Virus record (IMG/VR): IMGVR_UViG_3300021479_000015 | Span: 1 to 64,000 of that record | From: a virus | Strand: one strand, 5' to 3' | Length of the DNA stretch: 64,000 bases | In this document: piece by piece, positions 14,922-21,684 of the stretch | How positions within the stretch are numbered: the stretch's first letter is position 1 | Layout: each line of letters begins with the position of its first letter | Translations under genes and position numbers: made by a program | Notes under the pieces: generated by a model | Seen by the model: the letters and a program-made list of their open reading frames with translations, nothing else | Database searches by the model: none | What the model was told of the DNA's origin: nothing

Positions 14922-15138
14922 GAGGCGGGCGAATTATTTCGCGCGTGTCGGGATCCCAGATGATATGCCCACGCCGCCAAAGGCGCTTCGCGAGCAGTAC
15001 TTCCGCGCGAGGACGCATGGCGCGATTGATAAGCGCTTCGAACTCCGCGGCTGAACGCAGAGGAGGGAGGCGGCGCTTCAACTCGCGACGCGCCAGGCGA
15101 TCCGCCGCCCACCAGAGGCGGTTGATATCAACCAACAC
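14896..15138 (-). CDS. Small basic phage protein
   Basis: 80 residues from GTG 15138. The sequence is Arg/Trp-rich and helical (ADRLARRELKRRLPPLRSAA) and ends DPDTREIIRPPLDTLNRSA. It resembles phage accessory proteins of unknown function and overlaps the upstream gene's end. Confidence 0.55.
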   Translation of the reverse strand: MLVDINRLWWAADRLARRELKRRLPPLRSAAEFEALINRAMRPRAEVLLAKRLWRRGHIIWDPDTREIIRPPLDTLNRSA

Positions 15139-15316
15139 TGCGATCTAGCCCCACTCTTCTCGAAAGGTTGCCGTGCTCGTCTTTTGTAAAAGGCAGCGAT
15201 AAGGGTGCAGGCTTGCGCGCACGCTTATGACGCGTCCTAAATCTCTCCACATGGAATTTCTGCGCGCGAAGCGCTGCCTGCCGCAACCGTTCCTCCATCG
15301 ACTGCCGGTGTTTCAT
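15128..15316 (-). CDS. Small basic protein
   Basis: 62 residues, MKHRQSMEERLRQAALRAQK onward, very rich in Arg and Lys (RTRHKRARKPA). The basic character suggests nucleic-acid or surface binding. The start overlaps the stop of the tiny membrane protein as ATGA. Confidence 0.55.
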   Translation of the reverse strand: MKHRQSMEERLRQAALRAQKFHVERFRTRHKRARKPAPLSLPFTKDEHGNLSRRVGLDRSVG

Positions 15317-15402
15317 TCTTCGTCATCCACTTGCCAGCAGAGAAACGCGAAGTACGCGAGCTGCAGGGCGCCGATGGCGAGGAGGAGATGGAGGAGGGTC
15401 AT
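15313..15402 (-). CDS. Tiny membrane protein (29 residues)
   Basis: MTLLHLLLAIGALQLAYFAF then LCWQVDDEE. One membrane helix with an acidic tail. ATG 15402 overlaps the Dcm stop as ATGA, and its stop overlaps the next ATG. Unknown role. Confidence 0.5.
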   Translation of the reverse strand: MTLLHLLLAIGALQLAYFAFLCWQVDDEE

Positions 15403-16214
15403 TTCAACGCTGACTTGATGAACTGCGCCGCGCATTGCGGGACGATGGCGTTACCGAAGGCGCCGACTTGAGCCACGCGATGGGATAACCCATGAACACC
15501 GCCGCCCAGGACGGGTTGATCAGTCCAGTCGTCCCTGGAAACGCAGCGCGCAACGTCGTGCTCAAATCCGTTCCTCGTTGCGACTCCTGACGCATTCGCG
15601 CCGTTCGTTCCGGCTTTGCGCCTCCACGATAATCGTGCTTGGTCAAAGTGGAAAGCAACCTTCGATGCCGCTTCCACTTCTGCATGCTCGGCATGAACAA
15701 ATTCATCTTGGCGGTGAGTGTCGGAAGCAACCCACCACCAGCGTTGCCGTTCGTGCTCAGCTCCGACACTGCAAGCAGGCAATACCGCCGCCGCAAAGGC
15801 GTAATCGATTCCTTCCACGTCAGTACACACGAGGTCGAGCCAAACTTTAGCGCGCGCAACCTGCTCTCCAAGGACGATTGCAGGGCGGCAGACGCTGATG
15901 AGGTGGAAATAGTGGGGCCACAGGTGCCGCTCGTCAGCAAACCCGCGGCGCTTGCCCGCCGCGCTGAAAGGCTGGCAAGGACACGATCCCGTCCATAACG
16001 GGAGATCATCAGGGATACTTGCAAGGCGTAAGGCGCGTGACCAACCGCCGATGCCAGCGAAGAAGTGGCATTGGGTGTAGGCGAGAAGCTCGTTAGGGGC
16101 GATGTCGCGGATGTCACGTTCGTCCACGTCTCCGGGAGCGATAAGCTTAGCAACGATGAGGTTGCGCAGCCACTGCGCGCAGTAGGGGTCGATCTCGTTG
16201 TAATAGGCGGGCAT
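15399..16214 (-). CDS. dcm: DNA (cytosine-5) methyltransferase, Dcm type
   Basis: 271 residues from ATG 16214. All core motifs are visible: motif I FFAGIGGWSRAL, motif IV with the catalytic Cys in GSCPCQPFSAAGKRRGF, motif VI VLGEQVA, motif VIII ERQRWWWVAS and motif X GAFGNAIVPQCAAQF. The target-recognition region is short. The enzyme methylates cytosine in DNA and probably protects phage DNA against host restriction. A longer in-frame start (16301) exists, but the promoter at 16222-16250 sets 16214 as the likely, leaderless start. A second long ORF overlaps it in another frame. Confidence 0.85.
   Translation of the reverse strand: MPAYYNEIDPYCAQWLRNLIVAKLIAPGDVDERDIRDIAPNELLAYTQCHFFAGIGGWSRALRLASIPDDLPLWTGSCPCQPFSAAGKRRGFADERHLWPHYFHLISVCRPAIVLGEQVARAKVWLDLVCTDVEGIDYAFAAAVLPACSVGAEHERQRWWWVASDTHRQDEFVHAEHAEVEAASKVAFHFDQARLSWRRKAGTNGANASGVATRNGFEHDVARCVSRDDWTDQPVLGGGVHGLSHRVAQVGAFGNAIVPQCAAQFIKSALK
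15404..16153 (-). CDS. Second long ORF overlapping the Dcm gene
   Basis: 249 codons in a different frame on the same strand as dcm, without stops. It is Ser/Thr/Arg/Leu-rich but shows segments that recur in phage proteins next to Dcm genes (from memory): TSGTCGPTISTSS, LTWKESITPLRRR, LLPTLTAK, and INPSWAAVFMGYPIAWLKS near the end. The last segment is like the C-terminal part of some phage methyltransferases. Whether both frames are translated, or this is an old frameshift copy of the target domain, is open. Confidence 0.4.
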   Translation of the reverse strand: MLSLSLPETWTNVTSATSPLTSFSPTPNATSSLASAVGHAPYALQVSLMISRYGRDRVLASLSARRASAAGLLTSGTCGPTISTSSASAALQSSLESRLRALKFGSTSCVLTWKESITPLRRRYCLLAVSELSTNGNAGGGLLPTLTAKMNLFMPSMQKWKRHRRLLSTLTKHDYRGGAKPERTARMRQESQRGTDLSTTLRAAFPGTTGLINPSWAAVFMGYPIAWLKSAPSVTPSSRNARRSSSSQR

Positions 16215-16221
16215 TTGAAAG

Positions 16222-16250
16222 AGCGTAGTGCCAGTGACTACGTTTTTCAA
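16222..16250 (-). promoter_or_regulatory. Leftward promoter with 17-bp operator (copy 3)
   Basis: TTGAAA (16250-16245), 17 bases, then TACGCT (16227-16222). The operator GTAGTCACTGGCACTAC is at 16241-16225. ATG 16214 follows the -10 box by 8 bases and the operator by 10, exactly as at copy 1, so the dcm transcript should be leaderless. Confidence 0.65.
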
Positions 16251-16596
16251 GCTTTTTATTTTTCCTGGGGGAGCGTGGGGGTTGGCGTACTCAAAAAACA
16301 ACCGGAGCGCGTCCCGGTCGGTTGATTAAACCGGCCGAAATAGCCTGAAAACACTTAGGTTCGATCGAGTGCCTGGTAGGTCACATATGGGCTCGAGCGG
16401 TTCACGTAAAGTTGATATTAGTTGATACTACGTGATACGCGACGCTGAATTGCAAAGCAAATCAAGGCGATAAGTAGTTTCGAACTTGTAAGTGTCGAAC
16501 GTCGTGATGGGCGTTGGGCGCCTGGCGGGAGGTGTTGGGTGCTCGACGTCGAGCGCGAGCGGCTAAAATTCGCGCGTTCAACGCGACGGAGAAAAC
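16251..16596. promoter_or_regulatory. Divergent control region
   Basis: About 345 bases without a supported gene between the leftward dcm operon and the rightward gene at 16597. It includes the three 10-bp repeats at 16411-16440 and a degenerate operator-like GAGTGCC sequence near 16360. A likely rightward promoter is not clear; the stretch before 16597 is CG-rich with TTCAACG and CGGAGAA just upstream of the start. Confidence 0.5.
16411..16440. repeat. Three 10-bp direct repeats
   Basis: GTTGATATTA, GTTGATACTA and CGTGATACGC follow each other without gap. The core (T)TGATA recurs at exactly 10 bases. Such tandem sites are typical of head-to-tail binding by OmpR/PhoB-type proteins or repressors, and two such domains are encoded in this window. 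Confidence 0.6.
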
Positions 16597-16926
16597 GTGC
16601 AACCAAAATATGCGCCAGATGCTCGCCGGCACATTGTAACGGATGCGTTTGAAATGCTCGGGCTAACAAATAGCGCCGCGCGCAAGCGCCTGGACAATCG
16701 CGCGAGCCCGACAGCTGTTAGCCTCTGGCGATCGGGCAAACGCGCAATACCGCAATGGGCGGCCGAGCTATTGGCGAACGATATGTGCTGGAAAGCCAAT
16801 CGGCTCTACGAAAGCGCTAAAATGCTCAAAAGCATTGCCACCAATGGCAAACGCGGCGGATCCCACCGCGCCCTAATGGCTTGGCAAGCTCGCAGGCTCG
16901 CCCAAAAAGAAAAGGCAGCCGACTAA
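16597..16926 (+). CDS. HTH-like regulator candidate
   Basis: 109 residues and the first rightward gene. A helix-turn-helix-like part (DAFEMLGLTNSAARKRLDNR then PTAVSLWRSGKRAIPQWAAE) is followed by a very basic helical C-terminus (RLAQKEKAAD). It stands alone, facing a leftward block. It could be the regulator of the control region beside it. Confidence 0.6.
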   Translation: MQPKYAPDARRHIVTDAFEMLGLTNSAARKRLDNRASPTAVSLWRSGKRAIPQWAAELLANDMCWKANRLYESAKMLKSIATNGKRGGSHRALMAWQARRLAQKEKAAD

Positions 16927-16971
16927 GGTTGCCCTCCTCAAAACGCATAGGCGACGTTAACGCACGGAGAG

Positions 16972-17349
16972 TCAATCCTCTCCGTAAGCCGATTCGATTT
17001 GCTCGCCGCAATGCTCGCAACGCAAGTCGTCATCTTCGTAGTTAATGTCGCACACGAGCACGCGCCATCCCGATCCGTCCTTGCGATCGATCGCGCTCAT
17101 AACGTTGCGCGCTTCACTCTCGCCGCATCCAAAGCATAACGGCGCGCCATCCGAGCAAATCAAGTACATTGGATACCCGCCAGGCCACGCGAATCGCCCG
17201 GCGCGCAACGTCGCCTTGAACTCTGCGACCGTTCGTATCTCCGCATAGGTACGCTTGTAGTTCGGCCGCAGCGGCTTTCTTGCCCAATTCGCATCGCGCG
17301 TATCGTGCAAAGCACCGTCACAGTCACTCACGAAAAAATGATCTAGCAT
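16972..17349 (-). CDS. Conserved phage/plasmid protein with C-terminal zinc motif
   Basis: 125 residues: LHDTRDANWARKPLRPNYKR, then AWPGGYPMYLICSDG, and a CEHCGEQIESAY end. The DTRDxNW and AWPGGYP motifs are familiar from a mobile-element protein family of unknown function (from memory). A CxxC pair at the C-terminus may bind zinc with CFGC. Confidence 0.7.
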   Translation of the reverse strand: MLDHFFVSDCDGALHDTRDANWARKPLRPNYKRTYAEIRTVAEFKATLRAGRFAWPGGYPMYLICSDGAPLCFGCGESEARNVMSAIDRKDGSGWRVLVCDINYEDDDLRCEHCGEQIESAYGED

Positions 17350-17350
17350 G

Positions 17351-17515
17351 TCACTCCCCTTTCGTTGGATAGTTCACTTCCGGCAGCAAGTAGCGCGACA
17401 TTTCCAGCTGCGGCGCCCGAGGAAGCTTGCGCACGATGTCCGCTATGCCACGCTCCATCTCCGCAATCGCGCGCCCTTCGCGCGACCATGGTTTGACCTC
17501 TTTGCGTTTGCTCAT
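17351..17515 (-). CDS. Small protein, unknown
   Basis: 54 residues, MSKRKEVKPWSREGRAIAEM onward, ending RYLLPEVNYPTKGE. Basic N-terminus, then a helix. The start overlaps the previous stop (ATGA) and its stop lies seven bases before the next start. Real by coupling; no family recognised. Confidence 0.55.
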   Translation of the reverse strand: MSKRKEVKPWSREGRAIAEMERGIADIVRKLPRAPQLEMSRYLLPEVNYPTKGE

Positions 17516-17685
17516 TGACTAAACCCCACTGCGGCAAATGCCCACTCGGCAGCAGTCTCTTTGTTTTGCCCACTTCCCAAAGCAAGCTGATAGAATTGGA
17601 GCCAGTGGCGAAACTTAACGTCGCTAAGACGTTTCAATTTCTCGACCTTGGTCGCCACACCAGCCTCCTCTAATTCCCCTTCCAC
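17512..17685 (-). CDS. Small helical protein
   Basis: 57 residues in a frame open for 60 codons: VEGELEEAGVATKVEKLKRL, then RHWLQFYQLALGSGQNKETA. Helical and amphipathic. The first plausible start is GTG 17685, without a clear ribosome-binding site, so the start is uncertain. Confidence 0.5.
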   Translation of the reverse strand: MEGELEEAGVATKVEKLKRLSDVKFRHWLQFYQLALGSGQNKETAAEWAFAAVGFSQ

Positions 17686-17708
17686 CCAATCGCGAGCACT
17701 CCCCTTAT

Positions 17709-17894
17709 TTACTCTTTACTGCTCTCAGAGTCAAGCGCGCTATTCTGCGCGCTTAACGCTTCGCACCATTTGCGCTCAAGCCAATTCTCGTTATCAGGCG
17801 AATTGAGAGCCAAAATCATCGGCTGCAAGCATCGCCAAGCAGCATGGCACTTAGCCTGCGTCGGGCATTGAGCATGAATGCAGCCAATATACAT
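17709..17894 (-). CDS. Small Cys-rich protein
   Basis: 61 residues beginning MYIGCIHAQCPTQAKCHAAW; four Cys in the first 22 residues and one later. A zinc or redox site is possible. It follows the next upstream gene's stop by three bases. Confidence 0.5.
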   Translation of the reverse strand: MYIGCIHAQCPTQAKCHAAWRCLQPMILALNSPDNENWLERKWCEALSAQNSALDSESSKE

Positions 17895-17897
17895 TGC

Positions 17898-18074
17898 TTA
17901 ACCCCTCGGTAACCGAATCACGCGCAATACGTTGCCTTCCTGCAACACTGCCCTAGGACGCCCACAAACCGTTGCCCATGCGCGTAGCTCGGGCGCTATC
18001 AATTCCACCTGCCTTGCCGTGATAGGCCACTGTGCGACCTTCTGGCGCCCTTCGTAGAGGGTTAGGAGGGTCAT
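17898..18074 (-). CDS. Small protein of unknown function
   Basis: 58 residues: MTLLTLYEGRQKVAQWPITA, then a basic, Val/Leu-rich C-terminus (GNVLRVIRLPRG). The frame starts three bases after the upstream gene's stop (18078). No family recognised. Confidence 0.55.
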   Translation of the reverse strand: MTLLTLYEGRQKVAQWPITARQVELIAPELRAWATVCGRPRAVLQEGNVLRVIRLPRG

Positions 18075-18077
18075 GGC

Positions 18078-18557
18078 TTACTCCCCGAACCAGAAGCATT
18101 GCGCGTAGGCGAGCAGGATTTGCTCAGAATCGTAATCGTCTGCGATTGGCGCAACCGATTTGCGAACAAGCGGCCGAATCGCTGTCCAAGGCTGAAACCA
18201 GTCTTGAACCTCCAGGCGCGCGGTCTGCGGCTCGCAATGCTCGCTCAGCTCGCCCACAATGCGGCACGCGGGACCGCCCGTGCAAAGCAGTATCTCGTAT
18301 TCGGCCGGCGCTTCGCTTGCGGCGCCCGGCGCATACCACCCCGATCGCACTTGCACCGAAAGCGCGTCCTCTTCGATCGCGCGCTGCGCCTCTTCGCGCT
18401 TACGATCCCACTCGCGCGAGCCTTCAAGGTCCGTGCGATCCGTGGCGCGCAACGCCTCGACCATTTCCTTGATCGACTCGAATTGCGCTTGGCCTTGGCG
18501 CTTCGCGTCCGCTAGTTTGTCCTCGCGCTCAGTCTGTATCGTGGTAATCTCGCGCAT
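18078..18557 (-). CDS. Conserved mobile-element protein
   Basis: 159 residues. An N-terminal coiled coil (about 1-65) leads to AIEEDALSVQVRSGWYAPG and EILLCTGGPACRIVGEL, and it ends AYAQCFWFGE. This signature recurs in phages and integrative elements (from memory); function unknown. It heads the leftward small-gene block with a promoter at 18604-18632. Confidence 0.7.
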   Translation of the reverse strand: MREITTIQTEREDKLADAKRQGQAQFESIKEMVEALRATDRTDLEGSREWDRKREEAQRAIEEDALSVQVRSGWYAPGAASEAPAEYEILLCTGGPACRIVGELSEHCEPQTARLEVQDWFQPWTAIRPLVRKSVAPIADDYDSEQILLAYAQCFWFGE

Positions 18558-18603
18558 CGTCCTTCCCCTATCTTCCCACCCGCACCATCGCGGGATAGCT
18601 ATC

Positions 18604-18632
18604 CTTATAAAGAGTAATCAGCTTAAATCCAA
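18604..18632 (-). promoter_or_regulatory. Leftward promoter for the small-gene block
   Basis: TTGGAT (18632-18627), 17 bases, TATAAG (18609-18604; 5 of 6 to TATAAT). It lies 47 bases upstream of ATG 18557. Confidence 0.5.
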
Positions 18633-18639
18633 TCACAAT

Positions 18640-18850
18640 TTCGTGAGGCTGAAGGGATGAAGGCTGAAGGGTTTTTTTCACATCGCGATTCTGAGTCGTT
18701 CATCTACATTACCCTTTGGTAATGTTCGACGTATCCTAAATTAGCCTACAAGTGTGTAGCCACGTAAGGACTCTTATTAACTATTCATACTATTCAACTA
18801 TTCAGTAGTATAATAAAAACAGAGGCTTATGGCTGAAGGATTCCTGAAAG
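18640..18850. other. AT-rich repeat region, candidate replication origin
   Basis: No gene is supported in this 210-base stretch. It holds three copies of ACTATTCA (18780-18787, 18789-18796, 18797-18804), three copies of GGCTGAAGG (18647, 18662, 18831, with a fourth at 19021 inside the primase gene), a perfect stem-loop CATTACC-CTTT-GGTAATG (18707-18724) and a run of A/T. It lies at the 3' end of the primase-helicase gene. Origin function is inference. Confidence 0.45.
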
Positions 18851-18861
18851 CATGAAGGGTT

Positions 18862-21099
18862 TTAGCCTGTTTTCCACTCTTCAAGGCTATTTTCCCAATT
18901 CCAACCACCATATCGCTTTTCCCAAATTTGGCGACACTTGGGTAAATTTGTCAACTTCCAAACGTTCCCACGCTCGGTATGAAGCCTTAAACTGCTATTT
19001 TGTCGTAAAAACCGGCCCAAGGCTGAAGGATTTATGTCGCTCGGACGGCTCGCGTGCTCCCTGGCGCTCTCTAAAAGCCATGCTGCCGATACCTGCCCAG
19101 GCTTATCTTTGGCTAAGGCTGCCGGCAGGACGCCGCGTTGCAAGAACTCTTCCCACCATGCCGCGATCGGGTTAAGCGACATTTCCTTTTGATGGCGGAG
19201 CGCGGTGCTCTGTATAATGTGCCGGGGGTGCCAATCCCTTAAGTTCACCCGCAGGAGGTCGAACAACATGGCGCCCAGCCCGCCAGCGTTCAACTCTTCG
19301 TGAAGCGAGTCGAAATACGCGCGATCGCCTACGCGATCGTTGCTCACGTCGAACATGGCGAAGCGCCGCTCATCATGCGAAGCTGGAATCACCCATTCGG
19401 CGTTGGCGGCCATGATGACGTGCAGGCGGTTTTCCCACAGCACCGCGTCCACGCCCTTCTGCTCTATGACGAGCGCCCTTTCTGTGAGCATTCCCTTGAG
19501 CACCGACTCGCCTTGCTTGTCGCCGGCCCAGAAGGCTTCGTCCGCGAACAAGAGGAGGCAATTGCGCAAGTGCCCGTTGAACGCGCCCACCAGATGCTTG
19601 GAATTGAACACTTGCAACCCGTGCGCCCCGAAGATTCGCACCAGCGCGTTGGCGAAGGTCCCCTTGCCCGAGCCCTTGCCACCTCTGAAGACCAGGGCGA
19701 CCTCTGCCCGCTCGCCGGGGTGCTGCACCGCCCATGCGGCGAACTTGATGATATACCCTGCGGCCGCGGGATCGCCGGCTGCCAGCACCTCGGTTATGTG
19801 GCGCTTCATCAGCGCCCATTCACCCTGCGCAGCATGGGCCGCGAAGCCGGCCCAGAGGTTCAGGGCGCCGTTCTCCAAGACCTTCGGCCCATTAGGTATG
19901 AGATCAATACCTTCGTAGGACTCCCTACCGGGCCACTTGAGCCAATGGGCGCCCAGCGGCTTATGCTCGTCCGCGATCTTCACATATCTATTACCATAGC
20001 GTTCGGCAAAGCTCTTAAAGGATTGAAATGATGGGACTTTAAGGGCACGGTCGATCTTGCTGGGCACCCACGACAGGACAAGGCATTTTCCCCCTACGTC
20101 GCCGATGACGGAGTATCTTTCATTCAATTGAATCAGGGGGTTGTTGCTTCTTTGTTTAGTCAAGGCTTCAGGCAGAGCAGGGACGCCGTTCATCCTTGGC
20201 GGCATCCATCCCGGCTGGGCGGCGCGCGCTTCGTGCACGAGTGTTCCGTAGCCGATTTGGGTCGGGGGCGAGGTGGCGAAGTGCTGCCAGCGGCCAGCGG
20301 TCGAATTTAATCCGTTATCTGGGTTGTGTTTGCGGGAGCGCGCCCCCCACTGTTGCGCCAATTCTAGCCCTTCGGGCGAGCCCGCGGTGCTTGCCCATGC
20401 CGCCATCATGATGCGGTTCCAGTCCTCCCACTCGCGGTCGGGATTGGGGATGACTTCAAGCGCCGCGGCCACGTCCTCGATCGGAGGTAATTCCTCGACG
20501 CTGGCGGCTTCGCTGATGCGCCTAGTGGCTGGCAGCACAGGCAGCCATGCGGGCCGATCCGTCTCGCGCGCGCGGGGCCGCCTAGCGCCTCCTTGTGCCA
20601 GCACCCACTCCGCGAACCACGTGGGCAGTTCTGCGATCGGCTCGCTATTGAGCCATTCGTAGCGCCCCCCCTTGGCGCTCACGCTGGGAGGCAGAAGCAC
20701 GTAGCCGCCGGCCGTCTTGATGTCTATGCCGTCGTCGCCCTTGTGGGCGCGCGGCATGGCCCAGCACTTGAGCACCACCCCCGGCGGAGCGTGGTAGTAT
20801 AAGTGGAGGCCGCCGCGCGGCGTGCGCGCTGCCAGCGTCAAGGGCATCCCGCCGTGTTCAGCCGCCATTTGAGCAAGTTGCGCCATGGCGTTCGGCCCGT
20901 CAGGATCCACGATCACGATGTCTTGACCGGGGGCGAACCCAATATTCGCCCGCGGGCGTTTAGCCCACATGGCGCGGATTGCATCGGAATCAGTGGTGGC
21001 GTCGAGGTGGCCGTGCGACCCTTTGAAGGGGATCTTGTAGCCCGACAGCGAAAAGACGGGCCAGCCTTGCGCGGCGTAAGCGAGAGCGTGATCGAGCAT
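18862..21099 (-). CDS. Primase-helicase (PrimPol plus D5/SF3-like helicase)
   Basis: About 745 residues from ATG 21099, which has an AGAGG ribosome-binding site. The N-terminal ~220 residues are an archaeo-eukaryotic type primase/polymerase: LAYAAQGWPVFSLSG, IVIVDPDGPNAM, TPRGGLHLYYHAP and GIDIKTAGGYVLLPPS. The C-terminal part is a superfamily 3-type helicase with Walker A FRGGKGSGKGTF, Walker B LLLFADEAFW and the sensor VIMAANAEWVIPAS. It makes primers and unwinds DNA at the replication fork. It faces leftward, opposite to the polymerase operon, sharing the divergent region 21100-21331. Confidence 0.9.
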   Translation of the reverse strand: MLDHALAYAAQGWPVFSLSGYKIPFKGSHGHLDATTDSDAIRAMWAKRPRANIGFAPGQDIVIVDPDGPNAMAQLAQMAAEHGGMPLTLAARTPRGGLHLYYHAPPGVVLKCWAMPRAHKGDDGIDIKTAGGYVLLPPSVSAKGGRYEWLNSEPIAELPTWFAEWVLAQGGARRPRARETDRPAWLPVLPATRRISEAASVEELPPIEDVAAALEVIPNPDREWEDWNRIMMAAWASTAGSPEGLELAQQWGARSRKHNPDNGLNSTAGRWQHFATSPPTQIGYGTLVHEARAAQPGWMPPRMNGVPALPEALTKQRSNNPLIQLNERYSVIGDVGGKCLVLSWVPSKIDRALKVPSFQSFKSFAERYGNRYVKIADEHKPLGAHWLKWPGRESYEGIDLIPNGPKVLENGALNLWAGFAAHAAQGEWALMKRHITEVLAAGDPAAAGYIIKFAAWAVQHPGERAEVALVFRGGKGSGKGTFANALVRIFGAHGLQVFNSKHLVGAFNGHLRNCLLLFADEAFWAGDKQGESVLKGMLTERALVIEQKGVDAVLWENRLHVIMAANAEWVIPASHDERRFAMFDVSNDRVGDRAYFDSLHEELNAGGLGAMLFDLLRVNLRDWHPRHIIQSTALRHQKEMSLNPIAAWWEEFLQRGVLPAALAKDKPGQVSAAWLLESAREHASRPSDINPSALGRFLRQNSSLRLHTERGNVWKLTNLPKCRQIWEKRYGGWNWENSLEEWKTG

Positions 21100-21123
21100 G
21101 CGCAACCTCTTGCGTTTCTTGAT

Positions 21124-21180
21124 GAGGTGCGCTACATCGGGTGGGTCCTCCCTGGACGTTGCCCTGTTTTGGCGCACCTC
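21124..21180. promoter_or_regulatory. Inverted repeat in primase leader
   Basis: GAGGTGCGC (21124-21132) and GCGCACCTC (21172-21180) are perfect 9-base complements 39 bases apart, upstream of the primase start. They could form an operator pair or a hairpin in the primase mRNA. Confidence 0.45.
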
Positions 21181-21203
21181 GACCCCGGCTCATAACCGGG
21201 GTC
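21181..21203. terminator. Perfect GC hairpin in divergent region
   Basis: GACCCCGG (21181-21188), 7-base loop, CCGGGGTC (21196-21203). No T-run follows on either strand. It may insulate the two divergent units. Confidence 0.4.
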
Positions 21204-21259
21204 GCTTGCTTTCGAGGCTACCCCCGAACCTTTGCCTTGCCCATCACATTTTTGTGTTT

Positions 21260-21277
21260 ACCCCGCGTCAGCGGGGT
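21260..21277. repeat. GC palindrome, intergenic copy
   Basis: ACCCCGC-GTCA-GCGGGGT, the intergenic member of the palindrome family; its right arm runs into the TTGACT of the rightward promoter. Confidence 0.6.
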
Positions 21278-21305
21278 TGACTTACTCTTTGCGTTGGAGT
21301 AGAGA
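21277..21305 (+). promoter_or_regulatory. Rightward promoter of the replication operon
   Basis: TTGACT (21277-21282), 17 bases, TAGAGA (21300-21305). A 12-base word GTAGAGAGTAGT at 21299-21310 recurs just before the pentapeptide gene (about 21646-21657). A GGGAGG ribosome-binding site precedes ATG 21332. Confidence 0.5.
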
Positions 21306-21331
21306 GTAGTAGTCAGCAACGGGAGGCTTTC

Positions 21332-21658
21332 ATGTTTCAGCAGGATATCGAAGAGACTCCGGTCATCTTTCGAATCGAGCGGCGCAAAGGTGGCGAGGTC
21401 ACTGCCGTATTTCCGTGCGAGCCGAACGATATAAATGGGCGCACCATGACGTGTTACGCGCATGTCGGGCAGCACGGCGGATGCTCGCATCAATTCGCGT
21501 GGAGCGGTCGGCGCGCAAAGCCGGAAGAATACGCCGCGCTCAAGGCAGAGTTGGAAGGCGCCCCTTACGGTTACCGCTTGAAGGTGTACAAGCGCATCCA
21601 ACCTTCACACCGCAAGGCGTTCGACGCCGAAGTGCGCCGGCTGCAGAGTAGAGAGTAG
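21332..21658 (+). CDS. Conserved phage protein, first of the replication operon
   Basis: 108 residues. Beta-rich core [17 protein letters not shown], then [20 protein letters not shown] and a basic helical tail. The [10 protein letters not shown] motif with two Cys and three His is typical of a phage and plasmid protein family of unknown function (from memory). Ribosome-binding site GGGAGG. Confidence 0.7.
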   Translation: MFQQDIEETPVIFRIERRKGGEVTAVFPCEPNDINGRTMTCYAHVGQHGGCSHQFAWSGRRAKPEEYAALKAELEGAPYGYRLKVYKRIQPSHRKAFDAEVRRLQSRE

Positions 21659-21684
21659 TGCTCAAACCGCCAAAGGGGAGAAAG

